Part shown: piece by piece, positions 13,121 to 24,829 of the stretch
Layout: the number at the start of each line of letters is the position of its first letter
Numbering within the stretch: the first letter of the stretch is position 1
Assembly: GCA_030867875.1 (NCBI GenBank)
Contig: JAOWCC010001608.1
Span: 1 to 64,000, forward strand
Direction of reading: 5' to 3'
Source of the DNA: Actinernus sp. WN-2022
Taxonomy: Eukaryota; Cnidaria; Anthozoa; Actiniaria; Actinernidae
Length of the DNA stretch: 64,000 nt
Made by a program: the position numbers and the translations under genes
Notes under the pieces: generated by a model
Told to the model about the DNA's origin: nothing
What the model saw: only the letters and a program-made list of their open reading frames with translations
Databases searched by the model: none

Positions 13121-13554
13121 GGTAGTATCGTCGTGTACCGTTTAACCAACTGCGTCATAAAATTCCCTTTGTTACCCACGTTCGCTATGAATAATTTGAG
13201 AGTCAGAAATTTTATACGAACATCCGAATCGACACTTAGAAATTTTAGAACGATTATATGTTATCCTCACTATAAAAAAAATTACCGCCTAAACTGGGAT
13301 TCGAACTCGGGCCGGTTAAGAATCAATGCAATGGCTTACCCACCACCAACCCAAACCCTAACCATTAGACCACGAGAGAATTTGCTGATTGCTGTCATTT
13401 TTTTTAACAGATTTACAATGTATATCAACTTCATTAGCATGTTCATAAAATATTCTATCATAGTATAATATATACTATAATAGCGGTACGACAACCCTCC
13501 GAGTTCACGAGGTGTGATTCCCCACGGATCTCAATGGTACACGACAATACTACC
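13121..13554. mobile_element. hAT-like MITE with 8-bp duplication and internal tRNA-like segment
   Basis: Ends GGTAGTATCGTCGTGTACC and GGTACACGACAATACTACC are an inverted repeat with one mismatch. They are flanked by a perfect 8-bp direct repeat GCATGGAA (13113-13120, 13555-13562), the size made by hAT transposases. Inside, on the minus strand about 13296-13372, there is an A-box-like TGGTCTAATGG and a B-box-like GTTCGAATCCC. They are separated by more than in a normal tRNA, as in a tRNA-derived SINE head or a decayed tRNA. Confidence 0.7.
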
Positions 13555-13973
13555 GCATGGAAGGCATTCAATTAAGACTTGCACAGGTGGTGAAATGAAA
13601 GGTCATGATGCATCAGTGACACATCAACTGTTAGACAATCAACCAATAGTGGTAATGTTAAATGTAAATAAATAGGACTGATCACAATTTTGGGCTAATT
13701 TTTGCACCATCAATATCGTAAGAACACTTTTACATCTATTGAGCAAAATAAAGAGTAGAAAGAAAAGTCTTGAGGCCAAACAATTGCACTGCAAACTATT
13801 TTTGGTACCTGTGTAAGTCCTGCTTGAAGTTCAAGTATGGTACAAGTATATAATTCTAGCCATCCTTTGACAGAAAATTTATTTAAAGCATTGAAATTGG
13901 ACTGTCTTTTGTAATCCTTGTTGAAACTTTATCATTTGTATGAGCTGTTTCTAAATGTATGAAACTTGCTGCC

Positions 13974-14036
13974 AACAACAACAAAAAGCTTTATTTGTAC
14001 ATTGAAAAAATTATAGATTACAAATAATTATCATAG
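13974..14036 (-). repeat. LINE 3'-end remnant
   Basis: On the minus strand the stretch reads '...caataaagc tttttgttgttgtt', an AATAAAG-type signal followed by a TTG simple-repeat tail. This is the 3' end pattern of the CR1/L2-like LINEs elsewhere in this window (compare 30360-30380). The body is truncated. Confidence 0.35.
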
Positions 14037-14096
14037 AGATAACAGATTTTTGAACTCATGGTGGCTGATGAGTTTAATAAATGTTGATGTGAAAAT

Positions 14097-14452
14097 ATGT
14101 GGTAAAGGCTGATTTTGAAAAGGCTTTTGACTCTTGACGAACTTCTGTATTTGCAGTTTTAAAGCATTTCGGATTTGGGGTGGGATTTATCAATTGGATT
14201 AAGATGCTACTAAAGGATAGCTTTTCTAGTGTAATGAATAATGGGATAGCCACAAATTACTTTCCTCTGTGTAGAGGAATGAAACAAGGTCACTCACAGA
14301 TCCGATTTCACCCTATCTTTTTATTCTGGTGATAGAAATAATGGCAACAATGATTCGGAACAGTGAGGATATTGAGGGAATCTGGTTTGCACAAAAGCAC
14401 AGGAAAATAGTATCATTTGCCAATGACACTACTTTACAATACAATACATTAA
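14097..14452 (+). pseudogene. L1-like LINE reverse transcriptase fragment
   Basis: The plus strand encodes in order a diverged RT block KADFEKAFDS, a stop, then 'FGFGVGFINWIKML', 'CRGMKQG' and 'IVSFANDTT', the last corresponding to the Y/F-A-D-D catalytic box with the first Asp changed to Asn. This order matches the RT palm of L1/Tx1-type non-LTR retrotransposons. It is broken by a stop and a frameshift and is cut by the TTAA element that begins at 14453. Clearly dead. Confidence 0.6.
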
Positions 14453-14915
14453 GTAATGGTCCAGATAAGAACTGTAGTAGAGTCTATTGTTCTGCGGCAA
14501 TGAGCCTCTCCCACATACGATTTTGCTTGAATATGCCTTAAGTGCTTTAGGAGGTATCTACAGTCCAAACTACATCTCGAAAATACACAATTTTTTATGC
14601 CATTGGCTCTTTTTTCTGTGAAAACGCAGAGAAGCCACCATCCAGCCAATCGGATATAGAGAAAACAAAGGATTTTTCAATCGCAAAGTTGAGAACTTTC
14701 CCCACACACGATATTCTTTGAAATTAAACCATAGTTAGTTTGATCAAACATAAATTCAAACCACAAAAAATGTCGAATAAAAATGTATTATTTCGATGGG
14801 TTTCTATTGAATTTATAAGTATCAACCAATGAAATTACGAGAAAGAATAATAGAAAATTAACACCTTTTAACATTCCTTGCCGTAGGACACTACAGTTCT
14901 TATCTGGACCATTAC
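14453..14915. mobile_element. TTAA-flanked MITE inserted in the L1-like RT
   Basis: Inverted ends GTAATGGTCCAGATAAGAAC and GTTCTTATCTGGACCATTAC are bordered on both sides by TTAA (14449-14452, 14916-14919). At 463 bp without a transposase it is non-autonomous. The left border lies just after the RT catalytic box, so it inserted into an existing LINE copy. Its ends are not related to those of the other TTAA elements in the window. Confidence 0.75.
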
Positions 14916-15059
14916 TTAACTTTTATTTAAACACAATAAAAGATTAAAGCATTACCGCTTGTGGGGGCGTATAATAATATAATAAACTAATTAACTGTAT
15001 ACAAATTTCACATTAAAATGCTAACTATATACATTGTATAATATTGTTAAAACTAACTA

Positions 15060-17186
15060 CAGTACAGCTCAAAAATAATGCACGCGCAATAACTTCTTTT
15101 TGCGGCCGCAAGAAGTTGACTTATTGCGCTTATAATTAATTATCAATTACAAGAAGTGTGACCCGCAAGAACTTCTTAAACGCAAGAAGTTATAACCGCA
15201 AGAAGTTCAACTTAATTCAAACGGGTTGAAACTCTCTTACTAATTAATGTAAAGTCGTCCCTTTGACTGGAAAGAAACAATTATGTTACATTTTGTTGAC
15301 TGAAGTTCTGTGGGAAACATTAAATTAAAGTACTAAAGAAATATATTAGGACAACAAACAAACTATGCAGCAAATTTATCACATTTTGGAAGTGAAATTT
15401 CACGTCTTACATTGGAATTCAAGTGCAACTTTTCGCTAATACTGCTGTTGAATAATAGCTAGGTTGATTATACGACAAATGGCCCTAATAAGAGTTGTGT
15501 TCTTTATTGAATCCCACCGCCACCCATGTGTTCAGCTGACTATTAAATAAGACAAACACTTCACAAATATGAAAAGTAAAAACTCTGAGACAGCAGTCCA
15601 AAACATTTTCGCCTTTCACACTTTATAATATTTATCACCACCGTTTGTGTACATGTATATCGGCGAAGGCACTTACCTCCTTGCTGCTTCACAGCTCACT
15701 TATAACGCATCCTCCCATATATTCTGATAACCTTACTGAAAATCGTTACTTAAAAATGTAATATGGAAGCCTGAGCTTTCGGCACAAAATAATAACAAAC
15801 AACGGCCGCTCGATCGCTTCAGTTCCCGTTATAAATACCGGTGTTGCGAGGCCAGCTTTATACATGTAGTTTGCCGTGCAAAGCATAACACCAAATAAAC
15901 TTTACCGTCTGTAGTTTCACATTTATGGCACATCCCTGTGTTGCTCAAGGTTTCGGCTCAAATCATTGCAAATGTTTGCGGTCCTAATATAAGGCATAAT
16001 TTCGAAATTAAAACCTCAAGTTCTTGGCATCTGAATTTCTCCACGTGCAATCAGTCAGGCGTGAACGTGTCAGTCTGAGTTTTCATCGCTGCACTTTCTG
16101 AAGCCAAGTTGGCAAATTAGCCGGTAACAAAACGAGCGGGGGACTGGAACCGAGTCAGTAAAACTAATTCAATTAATAACTAGTCAAACTGAGCATTATT
16201 TTCCAAAAGAACAGATCAAACTTAGCTAGTCTGGAAAGTTTGGTGAACTTTGGCTCAATATTGACGATGCTAGAAGGCATCAAATATGTCAATTTTCCCA
16301 TACAAACTCTTATTTTTTAACGTTGTCCCTCCAAACCATACATTCATTGTAAAATTTTGGAGGGACAAAGAAATTTCGATTGCTTATAATTCAGACAAGA
16401 TTCACTTGAATCACGTCAAACTTGGCACACATGCTAATTTGAACATGCTCTATCGTTTTAGAATAAGAGTAATTCTAATAAACTCGGTCCCAATCCCCTG
16501 CTCGTTTTGTTACTGGCTAATGAAACCGTGTAAAACTATGCTCTTAGTCTTACCAGAAAACTTCTACTGGGAAAGTGGAATCCTTTTGAACTAAATGTGC
16601 TTTAATTCATTGAATAGTGAGTGACTGTCTTCCCAAAACTTTAAAGATAAAAAAGAAGTGGTAATTTGCATATTGCGATTGACTCAACAATAATCGCTAA
16701 ACGTGCAAATCAAAGAAGTTGGATCGAACTGCAAAACCAGGAAAACCTGGCAAAACGAAAGAAACAATTAATAAATACTACCATAAACGAAAGCAAATTA
16801 TTAAAAACATCTCTGTCTTTGAAAGTAAGTTTTTCAAAAATATTACCCAAAGTCTTTCTTAATAAATTTGCCACGACACACTTGTAAACAAACCACGATC
16901 TAGTGTGCATTGTACTCGTGTTTCGAAGTTTGGACTTGAAACTTTTTGTATTGTTTAACTTTGTGCGTGTTCTTGCAGATGAGCCGCAAAAAGCGGATTA
17001 TCCATTCTTTAATTCTTGCGCGTTCTTGTGGCTGAGCCGCAAAAAGCGGGCTATCAACTTCTTAAACTTCTTGCGTGTTCTTGCGGTTGAGCCGCAAAAA
17101 GCGGGTTATCAACTTCTTGCGGATTCTTGCGGCGCAAGAAGTTCTTGCGGGACTTCTTGCGGGTGCATAATTTTTTAGCTGCACTG
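15060..17186. mobile_element. 2.1-kb TA-flanked Tc1/mariner-like element with CGCAAGAAGTT repeats
   Basis: Ends CAGTACAGCTCAAAAATAAT and, from the right, CAGTGCAGCTAAAAAATTAT form an inverted repeat. Both are flanked by TA (15058-15059, 17187-17188). CAGT termini and TA duplication fit Tc1/mariner-type elements. Both ends then carry clusters of the unit CGCAAGAAGTT and its variants: about six near 15085-15210, more near 16968-17165, where a 46-52 bp unit containing GAGCCGCAAAAAGCGG is tandemly repeated. No transposase is visible in the interior, so it is non-autonomous. Confidence 0.7.
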
Positions 17187-17290
17187 TACATTGTATTTAA
17201 AATTAACACTGATATAGAAGTCAAAGTCAAATAAATATTGTGCTGTGTCCATATCATTGATATTAAGCATCTATATTTAAAATTAATAAT

Positions 17291-17846
17291 TCAGTAATAT
17301 ATGAAAGTATCATTAATGTGAGGTGCGGTTTGCTGTGATTCTGCACCAAAATCTAAATTATACAGGGTCTGTGATTTAATAGCCATACTAGTACATTTCT
17401 TGACATTAGAGGCCTCTGGTAAGTCAGGAGTGAGTTTGATACTATGTTTGACGCTCGAGCTAACAGAAAAAACGTACAAAGAAAGGCTGACATGAAAGTT
17501 ACTTCGATAGGGTTTGCGAAATCTACTCCATCTGCATTGGGATCTCAGGTGTGACTGGAGGTGCTCTAATGGGTACGTGTTGTGCTAAACGATCTAAACC
17601 TCTCAAGGTCACTGTTAATTTGTAACTCTTAAAGTGAGACACGTCATCCATTTAAGAGGTGTAACAGTTTAACACCGCTAAGATAGTTTCGTACCGATGC
17701 AGGGATAAGGCTACGACTAAGAAACTGACAATATAACGCTAATGTATCTAACGTCGCTGGCATAGGTGTCAGCTTGAAATAATTACAAAATAGAAAGAAT
17801 GCACGCCATTGCGTTTGGTGATTACTATGAGTTCCTCCAGCATATG
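17291..17846 (-). pseudogene. DIRS tyrosine recombinase fragment
   Basis: From 17846 downward the minus strand encodes AYAGGTHSNHQTQWRAFFLF and then PATLDTLALYCQFLSR and RNYLSGVK, the SAM-like N-terminal core-binding part of DIRS tyrosine recombinases. Further down (to 17291) a frame-shifted piece may be the start of the catalytic domain. The R-H-R-Y catalytic residues are not recognisable, so this part is probably truncated. It directly follows the RNase H region. Confidence 0.6.
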
Positions 17847-17884
17847 CAGCTCGCCGGGTGAATTGAAGCCCACAACGCAGTTCT

Positions 17885-19826
17885 CTAAGGTCTGTAATGA
17901 AACAAATTAGAGAAATTCACCAAATTGAAAATAATCAGCCGAGATTTGATCCTGCGTAGTCGCTTATCGGGTGACTTATCTTCAGTAAGCCATACGCGAT
18001 ATTTTTCTGATATATGCCATCGAGATAATAGATCTGCCGTGCGGTTCGCTTGCGAGGATAAGTGCACCGTTCGCAGTTCAAACTGCCCTTGCGCTGATTT
18101 TAATCATATTTCTCGCATACACTGCGCTAGGACCTTATCTTGCGTACGCCCACTGTTGATAACGGAAACAACCGCCTCGTTATCACAGAAGACCTGAATT
18201 CTAAGCCCAGTCCAATGCTGGCCCCACAAACGTACTGCAACCATAACAGTGAGAAGCTCGAGGTGATGAATAGCTGTGCAGACGTCATGTACGGCGCTTG
18301 GGAATACGGAATGAAAGTACGCTGTGGATGATATGCCTCTGCAGCCCGTGAGGCAGGCGTCTGTGGCAAATACCGCGTCCGGCGCTGACCAAACTGAACT
18401 CGGTATGACAGAAACTCTGTTATATGTGGGAAGAAAACGTATCCACTAATGAATGTCTTTCCTGAACTCCGCCATCAACCGTACATGATGGTTAGGTCCC
18501 TTTAGAGAGCGTAACAGTTCAAGATTTCGTGACACGAATATCCTGCTTTGACGCACACACTTTGAGACGAACATAAGCTTCCCTACTAGGGATTGTAGCT
18601 CTTTTTTTGTGCTTGACTTTTTATGGATCCAGAACTTTAGTAAGAGCGCGATCTCCTGCAGCCTCGACGGTGCAACTGACATAATCATACGGTTAGTATC
18701 GATCTCGATCCCTAAACATGTGACCACAGTAGATGGAGGTACGGCTTTGTTTTCAGATTCTGTGAGTCCCAATTGAGTTAACGTGTTATTTAGGAAACCG
18801 TACGCTTCCCATGCCTGTTCCTCTGGGGCAACTCCCATAAAGTCATCCAAGTAGTTTACGATGTGATGCCCAGCTTGCGAGCACATATAACTGACAGCCG
18901 TCGTAATCCGTTGGCACGCCATTGCCGAAGAACGGAGTCCCATGGGCAGCACTGTATCAAAATATATGTTTTGTTCCCAGGTATAACCCAATAAAGGGTA
19001 ATCTAAGGGGTCAACGGGGAATTGTCTATTGGCCCGACGAAAGTCACGCTTGAAGATATACACTGTAGCATCCTTTCCCATTAAGAACAACTAATTCTGC
19101 TATATTATCCACCGTAGGGTAACACAGATGGAAATGTTGACCATCATACTCATCGCATGCGATGCCATCATTAACGGAAGCTCCCTGTGGCCAACTTAAG
19201 TCGAGAATAATCCTACGCTCCGTTCCCTCCGACTTTGGTACCGAATTCAGTGGCGAAAACGCCATACGTCCTCCTCAAAATGGTACCTCTGAATATGGCC
19301 CGCTTACCGCCCCTCAAGATATTTCTTCCAGAATGTACGTTGAAACTGCGTAGGGATAACTCAACGCTCCTCTGTGCGTACGATTATCACTAATTAGGAA
19401 GTCGTACTTGGCATAATTATAATTCACCGGCCTTCCATACCGCAAATAGTCACAAACGATATCAGAATAATCAGTTAATTTTTCCTCCCATATGGCGAGA
19501 TTGAGGTTTGTTACTAATGGGATGCGCCTATGCCGATAATTTGACATACATGTACCCGTCATGGCTACCTGTTCGTGTAAGTTCACATAATAATTACTGC
19601 TGTCCAATATGTCAGTAAGTGCTTCCGGAGATTCACTGGCGAAATAATTACTTGTATCATTATTTTCAATGTTATCTGTTACGAGGAGGTCACGATTCGT
19701 TTCCTGAAGGACGCCACCATGTCTGTCCATTAACATTTGTTGAATTTCATAGTCACGATCTGAAATATCACGATCAACCTGAACTACAGAGTCACGATCC
19801 ATAGTGTTATAAGCTGGGTAAACCAT
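17885..19826 (-). pseudogene. DIRS reverse transcriptase and RNase H
   Basis: Minus-strand frames (19826-19314, 19265-19044, 19090-18446, then to about 17885) give a broken pol. The catalytic box YLDDFMG is at 18853-18833, preceded by FDTVLPMGLRS and LLGYTW, all typical of DIRS RT. Upstream, SVPKSEGTERRIILDLS fits the fingers region. RNase H follows: FATDACLTGCRG near 18380, HHLELL, FCDNEAVV and NRTADLLSRW near 18030. At least three frame changes separate the pieces, so it cannot make an intact enzyme. Confidence 0.8.
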
Positions 19827-20035
19827 AGAGTCACATCCATAGTGTTATGAACTGGAAAAATCATAGAGTCAAGATCCATAGTATTCCTAACTGAATAAAC
19901 CACAGAGTCACGATCCGTAGTGTTACAAACTTGATAAACTACCGCAGAGTCACGATTTATAGCGGTATGAACTGGATAAACTAAGGAGTAATCATCCATA
20001 TTGTTATGAACTGGATAAATTCACGACCCGTATCG
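19775..20035 (-). repeat. ~15-codon tandem repeat in the DIRS coding region
   Basis: Six or so degenerate copies of a 40-50 bp unit encode variants of VYPVHNTMDRDS on the minus strand. They lie between Gag and the RT domain, at the start of the RT frame. A protein-level tandem repeat here is not a standard DIRS feature and probably arose by local slippage. Confidence 0.65.
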
Positions 20036-20038
20036 TTA

Positions 20039-21265
20039 CTAACAGAATGATCCATAGAAGTGTCCACCTTGACGGGAGTTCTCAGTCATTTGTCCGAGGG
20101 CGTGAAGACTGTTTTTTTCTTCTGCCACGTTTTCCGACAAGGGGCATGTAAGAGAGAATTCTTGATGCCTTTCCACACTCTTCGACTGGATCCAACACTT
20201 TGCGCAAATGTGTTGCACCCATTTCCTCTCACCCCTAACGATGCCGAAATGATCCTTTGTGGACTTGCACTTGTTTCTCTGATAATCGCTGCAGAATAAC
20301 AATGCGGTCGATTGCACAGGTCTTGGTTTTGCTGTGCCCTTCGCTCTCTCGTGAAGAGAATGCCTTTCTAGATGCACGAACGAATCCCCCCACCTCAGTT
20401 GGGCCCGCTCTATTTCCAAGAGTATTGCTGCATGGAAACGCCGAACAGCGGCCCACTCGTGATGCATGGCTAGATACATGAGGTCATGTAAATGGGAGAT
20501 ACGGACGCTCTTTTCTTCTTCAGTTATTTTCTTGGATTTCAAAATAGCACAGAATCCAGCTGTGAACTCTTCTACTGAAAGTTTGTCGTACGTTATTTCT
20601 TTTAAGACGTGAGTCAGACTAAGCTCACTCACTATGCGGCCAGATCTGTGGAGAAACTATCCTTGAAGTGATCTTTGCTGTTTTGCCTGACTTTAACGTA
20701 CTACGGCTCTTATAATTACCTCGCACCCTGTTTCCTGACTTTTCTCCGAACTCCTCCTCGAACTCCTCCTCGCTACTCTCATTCTCATCCCCGTCTGAAG
20801 TCGAGGAGCTATCATCCTCCACCTCGCCGAAACCAACCCGTTTCAATCTCTTGTCCGCCTTACGCGAAATTACCTTCATGCGGCGGAGATCCTCCAGCAT
20901 TGTTGCTGACTCGCTCTTCGACTTTCCGGTTAGTCACATGTCTCCTTGGGCGTTTATTGCGGTTCGCGAACCGGACTTTTTATCGAACCTCATGTTCTGC
21001 AGCTCCTCTCTCATGCTTTCCAACTCTCGTCTCCGCTCTTGAATTAATTTCTCCCCTTTAACCATTTGCAATTCATTAACCAGTGCGGTTTTCTCTGCCT
21101 CTAAGGCCTCCAGTTCTCGATCTTCTGCCAACTGCTTTGCTACGATAGGCCCTCCGTTTCCAAACCTTTAACTACGGGCGTAACGGGTGAAAAACCCTCA
21201 GATCCAGCGTTCAAGACAGCATAGTTCACTTTTGACAATTTACGTAATGAACGCTGAATAGACAT
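20039..21265 (-). pseudogene. DIRS Gag-like protein
   Basis: The likely start is the ATG at 21265 (MSIQRSLRK). A charged, heptad-like coiled coil follows (21131-20934), then an acidic Ser/Glu-rich segment (about 20830-20750), a helical segment with HHEWAAVRRFHAAILLEIER and GDSFVHLE, and a zinc-binding cluster FCSDYQRNKC ... HICAKCW (about 20300-20180). This pattern matches Gag proteins of animal DIRS elements that I know from corals and sea urchins. Stops near 21140 and 20925 and a frame change near 20630 break it. Confidence 0.65.
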
Positions 21266-21539
21266 TATCAAATTCAAACTAATCAAATAAAACTAGTGGC
21301 TAACTTAAATATGTTTCGAGTACACGCTCAGGATAACGAATGAACTGATGTACATGTAGATAACTCGATCCTAATAACCGCACCCGGATTATGATATCAC
21401 ACTAATTAAAGCTACGTCCTGTCAAGATGGTAATGATAAATATTCGAATTAAAGGTCAGGTAAATTAAATATTTTGAGAAGATCCCAAAATGAGCCAATT
21501 GACACTGTGCTATTGAATCCTTCATGTAATAGCTATTGA

Positions 21540-22230
21540 AGCATGGCACTATAACTTAATCCTGTTGCGTAAATTGTGCGTTCTGTCATTCTTAACTAGA
21601 ATAGGATCCATAGAAGTGGGGGTGCATTGATAGAAAATTTTATATGCTAGTGTGGCTAACCTTACTTTGTTCATTGAGAATAAAGGGCCCCATTTTGCTT
21701 CATTGAGTATGTCTATGGAAGGCATATCTCGCTTAAGGCTGTATATTAGCCTAGCAGTTCTACAATGTAACGATTCAAAGGCATGGAAGCCATCCTTGTT
21801 GGTAAAACTACCCCAGATCGGCAATGTATACATGTACTATGTACATGTATATTACAGAAGGTAAAATTATCTTAGAATACAAATCCAAAAGCGTATGGCG
21901 TAGGTTGGTAGGTAAAAGTAATTAAAAGAGAAACATGCTCACTAAATCTCAAATGGGTAAATGTTTTTGGGTATTTACTTTTCTAAAAAATGAGAAATGG
22001 CATTATGATAACAATTTTATACGTACATGTATATTATCTAATTTTAAAACTACCCTATCAATTTGGCGGGCGCGTAGTTTAACCTTATATATACAGCAAA
22101 ACACAAGTGGTGCATTTGTTAGCACTATCCAAACTATACTACATGTACATGTATGTATGCTAAAAACACACGTCACAGATGAGTTCTTTAAAGACGTAGA
22201 ATGTATTACTAGAAGTAAGATTTCATAGAT
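21540..22230 (-). pseudogene. CR1/L2-like LINE, C-terminal RT region
   Basis: The open piece 21833-21549 encodes LPIWGS, ESLHCRTARLIYSLKRDM and VRLATLAYKIF, the conserved tail domain after the RT of CR1/L2-like LINEs (compare 'VWG...LERLQKRALRII'). Upstream to about 22230 other frames give LLDLYSKIILPSVIY, continuing the same domain. It is 5'-truncated and full of stops. Confidence 0.6.
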
Positions 22231-22349
22231 TATTAAAATGCGTTTGACATAATGTTTTTGGCTACCTGTGGTAAAACAAACTCAGTGTTCTGGACTACAC
22301 TATTGATATTAACGACTGACTGTTGTGGGTGTAAAGTTTTGAATGTTTT

Positions 22350-22745
22350 CACTAATAAGTTATACAACTTGTATAACAAGTGATGCAGCTCATCAAATTG
22401 CTGAGATAAAGGAATACATTTTGGGCTGTAACACCAACTGCATATGCTTGTTGTAGCTCGAGAACGGGGTTTTGGAAGTACATGTAATCATCAAGCCGCC
22501 GCATTACCACATACAAGTACATTGCTCCCTTCTTGGTTGTGTCAGTCCACTTCCCCATGTACAGTTCCCATTGAGAGACGTAACCAGAATTTCCCTCAGC
22601 AAGGACAAAAGCCTTGAGATGAAATGTGTGAGACTTCAAAGGGTTATATATATAGCAGCAGAGTGCCAGGTTATCATGCCATCCAATCCTACTTTCATTG
22701 AGACTCAGTTTTGTTCTCTCTGGTAGACTTCTCCAAACCTCTTTG
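22350..22745 (-). pseudogene. piggyBac transposase fragment (copy B)
   Basis: Minus-strand reading gives LSLNESRIGW, then FHLKAFVLAEGNSGYVSQWE and LYMGK. This matches the piggyBac pattern around the first catalytic Asp: 'SxDExM ... WGxKxWVLADSxTGYxxxxxxYTGK'. The catalytic Asp is replaced by Asn in 'LNES'. Only the central part of the protein is present. It lies 2 kb from a second piggyBac fragment on the same strand, but in the wrong order to be one copy. Confidence 0.55.
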
Positions 22746-23599
22746 AAATCGAATTGTGGGCAAATCTTGAATAACGGATCATACCCTGGTTATCCACATG
22801 CTAAATAGTTCGCATTATCATGAAAGTACAAACACTTCAAAATAATCAAGTTGGTCGCAACTTAACTCTTTAAAAATGGAGTGTTCAAGACTTCATCTGA
22901 TGACCAGTACTGTTAGATATCAAGCTTTGAGTGAGACCCATAGCAAAAACTACTCCAAGGAAATATTTGAGCTCAACAGTGGTAACTGGTGAAGAACAAC
23001 TGGAATTAAGTTGGGCGTTTTTTCATCAGGAAGATCACCTTTTATCATTGGATCTCCACGAAACTCAGGCTGTTCAGCAATGTAGTTGACAACAGTTGGA
23101 TCACTACTCCAAAGATACAGGAAGGAACCATGTCTTGCTTTACGTTTCTGCAGCCTCATATTTTTTTATTGAAATATCGTAACTTCACTGACAAAAAAGC
23201 CCTTAGCAACACCTTAACACAAACGGAAACTTTGGTTGCTGGTTAAATTTAAAAGAAGGGCATTTTCTTTTAGAAGGAGTAAGAATATCCCAACTGAAAA
23301 TAGTCCCAAGTAAAAATAAGAGATCCAGAAGGGATTAAAAAATATTATGTTCCAGAAATTTTAGTGCCTAGAGATTGTGTACACCATGCCTGAAATTATA
23401 TGAACAACTCCTGACCCAAAACATTGGTGTTGGAATTGTCAATACCTTCAGTGTCAATACACCAGTACACCAGTATTTATCATTTGAAAATGAGGTTTAG
23501 TTTTACCATACACAGTTCATTTGAAATTGAAAATTAATATTCTATATGAAATTTAAATTAAAGATTGGGTATTTTCTCTTGTAAATTGAGTTAATAATA
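22746..23599. other. unassigned stretch with one open frame
   Basis: A minus-strand frame at 23159-22950 (69 residues, begins MRLQKRKARHGSF) is open but not recognised. Its position upstream of piggyBac copy B makes an N-terminal transposase remnant possible. Nothing else is seen. Confidence 0.25.
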
Positions 23600-23990
23600 T
23601 CACAAATACAATACAATACTTTATTTAATGTGGAGGACATACTTACTATATGTTCCACAAATATATTCGAGAAAGAAACATAATATATAATTTAGATATA
23701 AAAAATATATATACAAGTTAAAAGATTAAAAAGGTTGTAATAAGTAGTATATATATGTAATATAATATGAAAATAGACTAAAATTGTAGTTTGCAAATGT
23801 ATCTCTGCATTAAATTTGTACCAGCCATGGCTCTGATCTCGTTTGGTAGTTTGTTCCATAGTTTAGCCGCAAAGGATCGCCATGATCTTAAGCCAAATTT
23901 TGTTGTCTTTACCTTTGGCAGAGTCAAACTATTATCGCCCCTAAGATTATAACTAGAAATCTTATTGAGACCAAGTCCTAAATACACAAT
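23600..23990 (-). pseudogene. LINE C-terminus and 3' tail
   Basis: The frame 23987-23778 encodes YNLRGDNSLTLPKVKTTKFG and SWRSFAAKLWNKLPNEIR, the signature near the C-terminus of CR1/L2-like LINE ORF2. Following it on the minus strand is an AT-rich 3' UTR that ends in 'aataaagtattgtattgta', an AATAAAG plus pentamer repeat tail. A 5'-truncated retroposed copy. Confidence 0.7.
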
Positions 23991-24829
23991 GGGGCTTTGT
24001 TGCTTAGACAGTTATTTATGGTTATCAGAACATGTCTTGCTATAACTGCACTTAGAAAAGCTTCAAAACTACTGGACGAATACTATCCAAACAACCTAAT
24101 ATATGCAGTACTCTTGGGTAGGATCAAGTTACATTTACGAATCGTATCACAACAATATTTGGTAAAATCACTGATGTAACAAATATAACATGGATCTGTA
24201 TAAAAGGTCTTATCTCTGCCAGCTTGTTGCCTCCTTTTATGTCACATCATTGGCGTATTCGAAATAGAGCTTTTAAAACTCATACATGTAGATGCAACAC
24301 TCAAATCACAAAATATTTTACTATTCACCTATTCCATTTGCGTAGAATCGATAATGATGATATAAAATTTGACCTTATACATGTAAGCATAATTAATTTA
24401 AGGCAATTTTGGGTTGCTTCCTTGAAAATAAATTATACGGAGGGCACATTTGGACTTTATGTCATATGCCATTTTTAAAGCTCATGCTCATAAAATGCAC
24501 TAAACAACAATGGTGAAAATTTGTTAATTTTGTTGTATTTCTGTCAGATGTCACATGATTTGTCACGTGATTTATATAAAGAAAGCAAAGAAAAACATTG
24601 AAAATTGGTCAACAGCCTCTTTAAATACCCTATGGAAGACTTCTGATGCTAACATTTAACAGTTCTATATCTCATGCTAATTCCCTGGAATTTGGTCTCG
24701 CTTCATTGAAGGTGGCCTCTGGTCACTATCACCTGCAAAGCAAATCCCGAGGATGTATGCAGTGATTATGTATACATTAAATATTACTTAAACAAAATGT
24801 TAACCTGAAACAATGACGGCTGTTTATTT
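23991..24829. other. no recognisable gene
   Basis: Two open frames on the plus strand (23997-24179, 24224-24478) have no recognisable similarity. Part of 24000-24200 may belong to the LINE downstream on the minus strand but is too decayed to read. Confidence 0.3.

Larger units (their letters stand above)
17291..21265 (-). mobile_element. decayed DIRS-type retrotransposon
   Basis: Minus-strand order is Gag, RT, RNase H, tyrosine recombinase, the order of DIRS elements, which integrate through a tyrosine recombinase rather than a DDE integrase. All open frames are broken by stops and frameshifts. Terminal inverted repeats and the internal complementary region could not be delimited. The left side ends close to the TA-flanked element at 15060-17186. 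Confidence 0.75.

Noticed and set aside
20060..21061. Several plus-strand frames over the DIRS Gag region
   Set aside because: They are antisense shadows of the Gag frames, which show the coherent zinc and coiled-coil features.
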